DNA of 19,534 nt from CG03 sp034660675 (lineage in GTDB: Bacteria; CG03), in assembly GCA_034660675.1 (NCBI GenBank), contig JAYEJT010000043.1, positions 1 through 19,534 on the forward strand, written 5' to 3'. Both the position numbers and the translations under genes were made by a program. Below, in pieces: positions 1-6,987 of the stretch. Under the pieces are notes generated by a model. That model worked only from the letters and a program-made list of their open reading frames with translations. It was not told the origin of the DNA and did no database searches. The stretch's first letter is position 1; the number at the start of each line of letters is the position of its first letter.

Positions 1-455
1 ATTTTCGTCTCCGCTATTTTATCCCTGACACCCGTCCGGTAGGATTTCACCGCCGCGCGGAAAATAAAAAAGGCCGGCACAAAAAGTATCAGAGAAATAA
101 TCGTCGTTGACATAACAACCGTGTTGTAATACCTCGTGAACGGCAAGAGCGGCATGTTGTAAAGTTTCGTGAAAAAATTCTCAAGGCCGGGAGATGACAG
201 CACGCTAAAACCCGCGCTGTCAAAAACGGCGCCGAGAGCGGCTCCCGCTATTTTAAAAACCGCTGTAAAAACGGCTCCCGCCGCAAGATTTGAATTGGTT
301 ATGTACATGAGTATGAGGATCACCCACCAGTGCAGAGCCGAAACGGGAATAAAACCCAGAGCCACTCCGAAGGCCATACCCAGCGCAACCTGACCGGCCG
401 CGGCATTGGAATTGAGCGCCTTCAGAAACTTAAACAGATATTTCATCACCAGCAT
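1..455 (-). CDS. TIGR03546/DUF2062-like integral membrane protein, 3' end beyond the window
   Basis: Read on the minus strand from an ATG at 455-453, the frame stays open for 151 codons and leaves the window at base 1. The predicted protein begins MLVMKYLFKFLKALNSN. It has hydrophobic segments at about residues 24-50, 57-75 and 112-134, with a conserved-looking LENFFTKLYNMPLLPFTRYYNT stretch shown here only by its ends (residues 91-111). Layout and the phrases ALNSN, GQVALG and LYNxPLxxxTRxxNTVVM match what I remember of the uncharacterised TIGR03546 family (about 160 aa), so roughly ten residues are missing. That family is usually encoded beside TIGR03545, which would then lie just left of this window. 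No biochemical role is known. An alternative start is the ATG at 446-444. No good ribosome-binding site precedes either start, and the promoter placement suggests a leaderless message. Confidence 0.75.
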   Translation of the reverse strand, partial: MLVMKYLFKFLKALNSNAAAGQVALGMAFGVALGFIPVSALHWWVILILMYITNSNLAAGAVFTAVFKIAGAALGAVFDSAGFSVLSSPGLENFFTKLYNMPLLPFTRYYNTVVMSTTIISLILFVPAFFIFRAAVKSYRTGVRDKIAETK

Positions 456-652
456 GTCAAGATTGTAGCAAAATCATGCGCAGAACAGCAATAGAAAAAT
501 TTACTTGGCTACAATGGTACTGAATACAAAAAGGCAAAGCTGTTAAACAGCAAGTGCGCGTCATGGCACAATTTCAACTGCATCCGCTTGCCCGCTTTCA
601 GTGGGCATTATGGGCAAAACGGGAGTATGAAAATCAGCGCCGAAGTCCGGAA
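456..652. other. Intergenic spacer between tRNA-Pro and the TIGR03546-like gene
   Basis: I see no protein gene here. It contains two small potential hairpins: GCTGTTaAACAGC type at 539-551, and a six-pair stem with a TTTCA loop at about 590-606 (GCCCGC with GTGGGC). On the minus strand the first is followed by a broken T-run (TTTGCCTTTTTG), which would make a weak terminator for tRNA-Pro at best. The apparent plus-strand reading frame across this stretch is the familiar false frame produced by a tRNA gene. Confidence 0.4.
462..491 (-). promoter_or_regulatory. Putative promoter of the TIGR03546-like gene (extended -10, leaderless start)
   Basis: On the minus strand there is a -10 element TACAAT (467-462) preceded by TG at the extended -10 position, and an 18-bp spacer from a weak -35 TTGCTG (491-486). 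Only six bases separate the -10 from the ATG at 455, so initiation 6-7 bases downstream would start the transcript on or next to the start codon. Confidence 0.4.
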
Positions 653-729
653 TGGTCGGGGTGGGCGGACTTGAACCGCCGGCCTCCTGCTCCCAAAGCA
701 GGCGCCCTAGCCAACTGGGCCACACCCCG
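653..729 (-). tRNA. tRNA-Pro (UGG)
   Basis: The minus strand folds as a full cloverleaf. The acceptor stem is CGGGGTG (729-723) with CACCCCG (663-657). The anticodon stem CCTGC/GCAGG encloses the loop TTTGGGA, giving anticodon TGG (proline). The T-arm contains GGTTCAAGTCC. The discriminator is A at 656 and CCA is encoded at 655-653, giving 77 nt including CCA. It lies about 75 bases after lptD in the same direction, so it could be processed from the long upstream transcript or have its own promoter; I see no convincing one. Confidence 0.95.
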
Positions 730-803
730 GATTAGTGTAAATTACAAAATGACAAACTAAAATGCAAAATGAAGGCAATATAATAGGAACCGTCCCCATT
801 ACC
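730..803. repeat. AT-rich spacer with repeated AAAATG-type words and a possible REP-like remnant
   Basis: This gap between lptD and tRNA-Pro contains short direct repeats (AAAATGACAAAC, AAAATGCAAAATGA at about 746-773) followed at 785-803 by AGGAACCGTCCCCATTACC. The latter word resembles short dispersed sequences that I associate with REP-type elements in MAGs of related lineages. The resemblance is from memory, and only one full copy is present in this window. Confidence 0.3.
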
Positions 804-2780
804 TTATTTTTTGCGGAAAGACCACTCGTCGCCGATGGCATCGTGGTATATTCCCAGCGGCCGCTTCGGGAACGCCGTTATGTTGAAAAATATCCAACCC
901 TCCCGCCGGTCGCGCGTAACAAGATATTTGAACATCATATCCCAGCAGTGAAGATTCCTCTTGAGTATAATTTGTTTCTCTATAACATCCTTCGTCCTGA
1001 TATCCGATTGTCTGTAATTAAAATACGCCCTAACTTTGACAGAGACATCCCATTTGCCGTACTTAAAATTAAAACCCTGAAACCAGTTCGCAAAATCCGG
1101 CACCGCGCGGTTGTATGTAAACCTTGACGAAAAATGCCTCCCCTTTATCTCACCTTCCCATGAGACAGCCTCCCCTATACGAATATCATAATAATTCCTG
1201 ACATAAAAATTCAGCCTCAAAGCCCGGACGTTGAACTGATTATTCAGAAGAGAAAATCTGTTTTTAAGCGGCTGTGAACTTTTTTTCACGTCATACAGAA
1301 CACTCTGTCTGAATATAACGCCCCGGGCCGGCCTGTATTCGTCCGAGAAAGAAACACTGTCGGTTACAGAAGTTTTTCCCGGCTCTTTTTTATAGTTGTG
1401 GGTAAACGATAATTTCAGGGGCCTGTAGAAATTGAGAGTCGTGTTTATGTTGTGGAAATAATATTCAACGGCGCTGAGATCGCCTTTTTTATAAAATTGA
1501 TAACCTATCCTCGGGAACAGCGTCAGACCTCTTACGATTTTATAGCTGTTAAAAATCCGCGCGTAGGAGCTGTGTATTCGCGTATAATCGGAAAAAATCT
1601 CTCCGGCATTGATATCGGTGTTAAAATAATTTTTGTAATCATAGCCCAAATCGTAGCTGAATAATTTAAGTTTCACCGGTTTTAAACGGAAATACAATTC
1701 AGGAGCTATCACATTATCAGCGTCGAATCTGCCGAGAAGGCTGCTCCATGTCTCGTTCCTGTAACCGGAAAACCGCATATAATAAGAGGCCGCGCTTTTT
1801 GACAGAGAAACCCGGCTCCGCACATATGTGGGTTTCAACACCAGAGATTCATCTCTCAGATAATTGCTGTTAAAAACGGAATAATCCTGAAAGTCAACAT
1901 AAGACTGCCAGAGAAATCCGGCGGGGAGTTTCTGCCAGTGACTCTGACGGAAAGTCAAATTCCTCGTCCCTGTGTCTTTTTCGTTTATGCCGTAAACATA
2001 GAGATTGCTTCGTACCGACGGATTTTTATAATCAAGCTCGGCTCCTTTCCCGTGTCCGAGACGGCTGAAATAATCGTTTATCAGATAAGTCCTGAAATTT
2101 TTTGACCAGCTGTAACGCAGACGCGTCTTCACAAACGAACCTTTTCTGGAGGATCTGCCTGCCCTGAGAGACAGAGACCACCTTCTCTCGCCAAGACGCT
2201 GTCTGTAATATGGAGTATAAAAAAGAGGAATACCCCTGATGGAAAAAACGGCGTGCTTCATTGTCACGCTTTTTTTGTTGACCAGAACTATGCGCGGCGA
2301 CGACAGTTTATAATGGGGATTTTCAAGATCACAGGTCGTCAGATACGCTTTGTTAAAAATATAAGTGTCTCCTTTTTTATCGGCTGACTGCCCCGAAAAA
2401 TACATTTTATCCTGAAACACCCTGATATTTTTGAAAATCCCGGAAGCAGGCTCCGTGCCGGAAGCGAGGTGATACTCGGCCTCGTCACAGTTTATTGTTG
2501 AATCCGCGTCTTCTATCCTTACCCCGCCCTTCAAAAACACAAGAGCTTCTGTTCTCCTGAATTCTGCCTCCTTCGCGTATAATTTCAGCTTATCCCTTTT
2601 TATAAAGACATTTCCCGACGAGAAAACAACTTCCGTGTTTCTGCCGTATTTGAGATAATCACACTGTATTTCAAAAGGTAAATTATCCTCCCGCCACGTG
2701 CGGACTTCGCAAGGCTCAGCACCGCGCAAAAAACCCGCCGCTAAAACAAGAACAGTCAGTAAAACTAATTTGTATTTCAA
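804..2780 (-). CDS. lptD: LptD-like outer-membrane LPS-assembly protein
   Basis: LptD is the outer-membrane beta-barrel that, with LptE, inserts lipopolysaccharide into the outer leaflet. This 658-aa protein starts with a Sec signal (MKYKLVLLTVLVLAAGFLRG). An OstA/LptA-like beta-jellyroll region follows at about residues 35-150, with the typical FSSGNVFIKRD and FLKGGVRIED strands. A TTCDLENPHYKLSS motif near residue 150 begins the barrel part, and the remainder is rich in alternating aromatic beta strands. The C-terminus has LKRNLHCWDMMFKY and ends close to it, as in LptD-like proteins of several candidate phyla. It is shorter than the E. coli protein (784 aa). The start codon is TTG at 2780-2778, overlapping the stop of the ROK kinase gene as TTGA. 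No ribosome-binding site is evident, so translation is probably coupled. Whether the LPS is complete cannot be told from this window. Confidence 0.85.
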   Translation of the reverse strand: MKYKLVLLTVLVLAAGFLRGAEPCEVRTWREDNLPFEIQCDYLKYGRNTEVVFSSGNVFIKRDKLKLYAKEAEFRRTEALVFLKGGVRIEDADSTINCDEAEYHLASGTEPASGIFKNIRVFQDKMYFSGQSADKKGDTYIFNKAYLTTCDLENPHYKLSSPRIVLVNKKSVTMKHAVFSIRGIPLFYTPYYRQRLGERRWSLSLRAGRSSRKGSFVKTRLRYSWSKNFRTYLINDYFSRLGHGKGAELDYKNPSVRSNLYVYGINEKDTGTRNLTFRQSHWQKLPAGFLWQSYVDFQDYSVFNSNYLRDESLVLKPTYVRSRVSLSKSAASYYMRFSGYRNETWSSLLGRFDADNVIAPELYFRLKPVKLKLFSYDLGYDYKNYFNTDINAGEIFSDYTRIHSSYARIFNSYKIVRGLTLFPRIGYQFYKKGDLSAVEYYFHNINTTLNFYRPLKLSFTHNYKKEPGKTSVTDSVSFSDEYRPARGVIFRQSVLYDVKKSSQPLKNRFSLLNNQFNVRALRLNFYVRNYYDIRIGEAVSWEGEIKGRHFSSRFTYNRAVPDFANWFQGFNFKYGKWDVSVKVRAYFNYRQSDIRTKDVIEKQIILKRNLHCWDMMFKYLVTRDRREGWIFFNITAFPKRPLGIYHDAIGDEWSFRKK

Positions 2781-3685
2781 AGCAGAGCCAGGTCAGCAGC
2801 GCCGTCCGCGCCGATGTAATGATTCTGCCGGCAAACTTCCGTTGAAACAGATTCCCTGTAAGGCGGAAGCACATTCCTGTCCAACTCCAGCATAAGGCTT
2901 TCTTTAAATTCTGAATAGGCTCCGGCGAGACCTCCGGTAAAAATAATTTTATCGGCTGCGAATAAATTCACTATATCCGAAACAGCAAGCCCGAGATAAG
3001 AACCGTATCTCTTCCAGATTTTTTTTGCCCATGCCGCGCTTTTGCGTGATTCGTCATAAATTTCCCGCGCGCTCAAATTTTTTCCGGCGAAACGGGTTTT
3101 AGACCAAAACCCCGACGCCCATTTATTCATGTACGCCGAGCCGCAATAAGCCTCAAGGCACCCTCTCGCGCCGCATCCGCATTTCAGGCCGCCCGGTACT
3201 ATCTTTATGTGCCCCGCTTCAAAAACGGAAACGCTTTTGTGCGCAAAAAGTTTTCCGGACTGAATAAAACCCGCTCCTATGCCCGTCCCCAGAGTCAGCA
3301 CCGCCAAAAAATGCGGTTTCGGAGCTTTGTGGGTTTTATAGATTCCCCATGCCGCGCAGTTCGCGTCGTTCTCAAAAACCATTTTTTTGAATCTATGATT
3401 TTTCATCACGGCTTTTCTGACGGAAAAATTTTTCCAACCCAGATTCGGCGCGTAAAAGACAAAACCGTTTTTGGGTTTTATCATGGCCGGCACGCCTATT
3501 CCCGCGGCGCTTATTGTATCGAGATCACACCTTTGGCTTATTTTATTCAATATGTTTGATACTGTTTTTTCCGGAGAAGAAGAAACAGGGGTCGGGAAAT
3601 CAAAACGCATAGATGTTCTGCCCGATGATGAACAGATTGAAACGGCTGTGTTCGTGCCGCCTATGTCTATACCGATAGCTTTCAT
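2777..3685 (-). CDS. ROK-family sugar kinase (glucokinase-like)
   Basis: This cytoplasmic ATP-dependent sugar kinase has 302 aa from the chosen start. The N-terminal phosphate-binding motif GIDIGGTNTAV is present. ENDANCAAWG supplies the catalytic aspartate. The ROK signature with its zinc ligands is intact, running from GHIKIVPGGLKCGCG to RGCLEAYCG. Substrate specificity (glucose, N-acetylglucosamine or N-acetylmannosamine) cannot be fixed from sequence. I chose the ATG at 3685 because it gives the canonical N-terminus, sits in an ATGA overlap with the folC stop, and has GGAG nine bases upstream. An ATG at 3700 and a longer frame to 3745 inside folC are less likely. A glycogen phosphorylase also lies in this window, and glucose phosphorylation would fit a glycogen/glucose metabolism, but the two are in separate transcription units. 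Confidence 0.88.
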   Translation of the reverse strand: MKAIGIDIGGTNTAVSICSSSGRTSMRFDFPTPVSSSPEKTVSNILNKISQRCDLDTISAAGIGVPAMIKPKNGFVFYAPNLGWKNFSVRKAVMKNHRFKKMVFENDANCAAWGIYKTHKAPKPHFLAVLTLGTGIGAGFIQSGKLFAHKSVSVFEAGHIKIVPGGLKCGCGARGCLEAYCGSAYMNKWASGFWSKTRFAGKNLSAREIYDESRKSAAWAKKIWKRYGSYLGLAVSDIVNLFAADKIIFTGGLAGAYSEFKESLMLELDRNVLPPYRESVSTEVCRQNHYIGADGAADLALL

Positions 3686-4803
3686 TTTTTTTCGCTCCAT
3701 ATTTTTTTCCTCAGATACGCGCTTCCGATCAGCGAACCGAAACACAAAATAACTTCCGGCGAAACAGCCGCCGCCTTCGCCATGCTCTCCTCGGGCGAAG
3801 AAGTTATAACAACATCCGCGGAGCCTATTCTGCTTTCCAGCTCACCGGAGCCCATACGCCTTTCGTGAGGAAAAGACGAACAGAATATTTTTTCAAAAAG
3901 CCCGCTTGAAGATGATAGCATTTCTTCTATCTTTTTGTCTTTCAAAGCGTAAAAAACACACACGCGCGGCAAGGGCATCTTCTTTATCTCCGACTTGATT
4001 TGATTCCACGCGTCAAGCGTGTGCCCGCCATCCAGTATGACATCAATTCCCCTGTATTTTTTTCGTTCAAAACGCGCCGGCAGAAGGTATCCGGGAAAAT
4101 ATTTTTTTTCCGGCTCTACTCCGGCAGCCTTCACTGCCGCAAGAGCCAGAGAATAATTCTCGCCGAGAAAAGCCGCTTCATAAGGAGTCTTCACAAGCAC
4201 AGCCCGCACGAAGCGCGCCTTTTCCAGCACAGCTTTCTTTTCTATAACCCCCGCGGCCGCTCCTTTAAGACGGGTTATCACCGTGCTTCCCTTCTTTATT
4301 ATACCTGCTTTTTCGCGCGCTATTTCAGGCACACTCAAGCCGAGATAATCCGTGTGTTCTCTGCAGATCCCGGTGATAACCGCAATTTTGTTTTTCAGCA
4401 CATTGGTGGCGTCAAGTCTTCCGCCAAGACCCACTTCCACGACAGCCCAGCGCACTTTTTTTCTCATAAAATACATAAAAGCCGCCGCGGTCAGTTTCTC
4501 AAAATATGTCAGCGGATAATTTTTAAACCTCCGCATCTCGTTGTAATAAAGCGAATCTGAAATTTCACTGCCGTTCAGACGAACTCTTTCTCCTATATGT
4601 TCAAGGTGAGGTGAGATATAAGAGCCCACGCTGAACCCGCGGCGGAGCAACAGCTGTTCGGTAAAAACAGCCGTCTGGGATTTCCCGCTGCTGCCGGCAA
4701 TCAGCACACAGTTAAAATTCTGTTTGAATCCCTCCGACCGGAGCGCTTTCCTCATGCGTGAAAGCCCGAAAGACATTGTTTTGGTTTCCTTGCCTGAATT
4801 CAT
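3682..4803 (-). CDS. folC: FolC-like folylpolyglutamate/dihydrofolate synthase, divergent motifs
   Basis: FolC adds glutamate to dihydropteroate and folates using ATP. The 373-aa protein has the Mur-ligase-like layout: a P-loop region at 36-44, SPHLEHIGERVRLNG at about 64-78, the family hallmark EVGLGGRLDATNV at about 123-135, H150 with DYLG, REKAGIIKKG with the expected carbamylated lysine near 165, and DGGHTLDA at 258-265. The P-loop reads GSSGKSQ rather than the usual GTNGKGS, and DGGHTLD replaces DGAHNP. The protein is also shorter than typical FolC (about 420 aa). It is therefore either a fast-evolving FolC or a relative with a changed substrate. The start at 4803 is two bases after the preceding stop; the ATG at 4776, with AAGGA upstream, is an alternative. 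Its stop overlaps the ROK kinase start. Confidence 0.8.
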   Translation of the reverse strand: MNSGKETKTMSFGLSRMRKALRSEGFKQNFNCVLIAGSSGKSQTAVFTEQLLLRRGFSVGSYISPHLEHIGERVRLNGSEISDSLYYNEMRRFKNYPLTYFEKLTAAAFMYFMRKKVRWAVVEVGLGGRLDATNVLKNKIAVITGICREHTDYLGLSVPEIAREKAGIIKKGSTVITRLKGAAAGVIEKKAVLEKARFVRAVLVKTPYEAAFLGENYSLALAAVKAAGVEPEKKYFPGYLLPARFERKKYRGIDVILDGGHTLDAWNQIKSEIKKMPLPRVCVFYALKDKKIEEMLSSSSGLFEKIFCSSFPHERRMGSGELESRIGSADVVITSSPEESMAKAAAVSPEVILCFGSLIGSAYLRKKIWSEKK

Positions 4804-4805
4804 TC

Positions 4806-5336
4806 TTAATCACTAAGCTGCCAACTTTCGTCAATTGACATCATTTTTTTCAGGTTTTTCCTCGTCTTCTTTTTCTTCTTTTTTTGAGGCCTCATGTCTT
4901 CCGGCAGATACTTTTTCGCAAGTTGCGGTTCTCTTTGCAAAAAAGCGTTTTGGTAAAACCTCAACCCCGCGCAGACGGCAATTCCCGTGAGCAGTCCGAA
5001 AAAAAGCGATATTATCTTAAACCCCAGAGCAAGAGCCATGAGAAAATAAAGAGCGTTCATCAGAAGAAGAACATGAACAGCCTGATTGGCCATGTCAACG
5101 CCCGACCACGGATAAAAGAATATGCCCGTCACACCGTAATAAAGAAGTACGGGTATGACAAAGGCTCTCATAAAACTCTCTCCGGCAAAGAGCAGAATAA
5201 AACAAAGTGCCAGAACAAAGACCTGCGGGGCAACGGCAAAAAATTCTTTTACCGGCAGACCGCACAGCTGTAAATAATAAAAGGACAGAGTGGCAGCAAA
5301 ACAGAAATTCAGAAAACCCAGAAATCTTTTCAGCAC
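4806..5336 (-). CDS. Small integral membrane protein with a lysine-rich tail, unknown function
   Basis: I do not recognise a family. The 176-aa protein has four to five predicted membrane segments at about residues 5-24, 35-52, 56-76, 86-104 and 106-127. A charged cytoplasmic-type tail follows, with a run of six lysines at 152-157. The start is GTG at 5336-5334, with GGAGG five bases upstream (5346-5342) immediately after the stop of the substrate-binding protein gene. The stop lies two bases before folC. This packing makes it a real member of the operon. The hydrophobic layout would fit a scaffold or envelope assembly accessory, but nothing specific can be claimed. Confidence 0.75.
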   Translation of the reverse strand: MLKRFLGFLNFCFAATLSFYYLQLCGLPVKEFFAVAPQVFVLALCFILLFAGESFMRAFVIPVLLYYGVTGIFFYPWSGVDMANQAVHVLLLMNALYFLMALALGFKIISLFFGLLTGIAVCAGLRFYQNAFLQREPQLAKKYLPEDMRPQKKKKKKTRKNLKKMMSIDESWQLSD

Positions 5337-5346
5337 AAAAACCTCC

Positions 5347-6987
5347 TCACCGGTATTTTATCAAATTTCCGGGGACAAACCATTGCAGGAAATTATGGGA
5401 TATCCCGGACTTTGTCTGCTCAATCCCGTGGAAACGCGAAGCCACAACAGGAAGGGAATCGGGAGCGTAAAGGAAACAGCAGGGCTGGTCATCCGCTATT
5501 ATCCCCTGAATATCTCCGTATATTTTCTTCCTTTCATCCCTGTCAAAACTCATCCTGCCCTTTTCTATCAGCGCATCCACAGAAGGATTACTGTATGAAA
5601 TAAAATTAAAACCTCCCCTGCGGGTTTCTGAAGAATGCCACAGGGAATAACAATCAGGATCCACGGCAAGAGACCAACCCATAACCACGGCTTCAAAATC
5701 TTTACGGTCTATGTGCCTGTTTATCAGCGTCGCCCATTCAAGAATCCTTATGTGCACCTCAAGGCCGACTTCCTTCAGCTGTGATTGTACTATCGTCGCG
5801 GTTTCCTCCCGCATCTTGTTGCCCTGATTGGTCAGAATAGTGAAAGAAAATCTGCGGCCGTTCTTATCCCTCACACCGTCACCGTCGGAATCTATCCACA
5901 GCGCCCCATCCAGCAAAGCGCGGGCTTTCTCCGGATCATATTCAAACTTTTCAACATCCGGATTGTACGCCCATGATGACGGAGGATAATTGGCGCTTAT
6001 TTCACTTCCGCAACCCATCAGCACAGAATCAACAAGTGCCTTTTTGTCTATTGCGCGGGCAATGGCGCGACGCACTCTTTTGTCTTTAAACAGAGGGTTT
6101 TTGAGATTGTAACCCATGTAGACATACTGAAAAGCCGTGTAACGGAATTTATTATAATTTTCATTAAACCCGGCGTCTTCCGTTTTAAATTTGTACTGGT
6201 GCGGGGTGAGGCCCATGCTGTCAATTCCCTGCTTTTTGAGCTCAAGAAACTGCACGGAGCTGTCGGGAATTATCCTGTATATTATTCTGCCGATGTTACC
6301 GGTCTCCTCAAAATATGCACTGTTCTTTTCCAGAATTATTTTTTCACCCGACACCCATTTAACAAACTTGTAAGCCCCCGTGCCAACAGGATTTCTGTTC
6401 GCCGGATTGGATTGAAAATCACCTTTTTCAAATATGTGCTTAGGTATTATTCCCAGCCCCCATGACTCAAGCGCGGGAGAATACGGAACGGCATATTTAA
6501 CAACCAGAGTGTAATCATCGGGAGCCGTCACGCTGTCTATCATTTTGAAACGCGCCGAACGCGGCGAAATGATGCCGGAGCTGACAAGGCATTTATAGGT
6601 AAACAGCACATCGGCGGAAGTAAACGGTTTGCCGTCATGCCACTTCACTCCCTTTTTCAGATTAAAAATTATGGTTTTACCGCCGTCAGACACCTCCCAT
6701 TTTTCGGCCAGATCTCCGGTGAGAACAAGATTCTTGTCATATTTAACAAGGCCGTTATAAACAAGATCGTTTATTTCCGCCGAAGCGGAATCACCGGCCA
6801 GAACGGGATTGAGATAAGACGCGTCACCGATTGACGAAAAAATTATGGTGTCTCCGGAATAATGTTTTGTTTCCGCGGAAGAACAACCTCCCAAAACCAC
6901 AGCCGAGAAGAGAGCCGCCGCAAAAAATGGAAAAAATGGGGACGTCCTTAATATTTTAAGAGCGGCGCGATCATTTATTTTAATCAC
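5347..6987 (-). CDS. Peptide/oligopeptide-type ABC transporter substrate-binding lipoprotein (SBP_bac_5)
   Basis: This extracytoplasmic solute receptor of the DppA/OppA class has 546 aa. The N-terminus is a basic stretch plus hydrophobic core ending in the lipobox VLGGC, with the lipidated cysteine at residue 35. Family features include SIGDASYLNPVLAGD near residue 52, NDLVYNGLVKYD, the hallmark WEVSDGGKTIIFNLKKGVKWHDGKPF (positions about 97-122), and the late region containing DPDCYSLWHSSE. The start is GTG at 6987-6985 with GGAGGA nine bases upstream (7002-6997), inside the end of polX, which it overlaps by eight bases. No permease or ATPase genes for such a transporter are in the window, so it is an orphan receptor here. 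The ligand could be a peptide, nickel, a sugar or another small molecule; the family is promiscuous. Confidence 0.9.
   Translation of the reverse strand: MIKINDRAALKILRTSPFFPFFAAALFSAVVLGGCSSAETKHYSGDTIIFSSIGDASYLNPVLAGDSASAEINDLVYNGLVKYDKNLVLTGDLAEKWEVSDGGKTIIFNLKKGVKWHDGKPFTSADVLFTYKCLVSSGIISPRSARFKMIDSVTAPDDYTLVVKYAVPYSPALESWGLGIIPKHIFEKGDFQSNPANRNPVGTGAYKFVKWVSGEKIILEKNSAYFEETGNIGRIIYRIIPDSSVQFLELKKQGIDSMGLTPHQYKFKTEDAGFNENYNKFRYTAFQYVYMGYNLKNPLFKDKRVRRAIARAIDKKALVDSVLMGCGSEISANYPPSSWAYNPDVEKFEYDPEKARALLDGALWIDSDGDGVRDKNGRRFSFTILTNQGNKMREETATIVQSQLKEVGLEVHIRILEWATLINRHIDRKDFEAVVMGWSLAVDPDCYSLWHSSETRRGGFNFISYSNPSVDALIEKGRMSFDRDERKKIYGDIQGIIADDQPCCFLYAPDSLPVVASRFHGIEQTKSGISHNFLQWFVPGNLIKYR

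Noticed and set aside
590..606. Six-pair hairpin after tRNA-Pro considered as a terminator
   Set aside because: No T-run follows it on either strand.
554..760. Plus-strand frame of 68 codons across the tRNA-Pro gene
   Set aside because: The peptide is the well-known false product of reading a tRNA gene on the opposite strand; no ribosome-binding site or family supports it.
3700..3745. Longer N-terminus of the ROK kinase
   Set aside because: The extra residues lie inside folC, have no ribosome-binding site, and precede the canonical KAIGIDIGG start; the ATG at 3685 with GGAG fits better.
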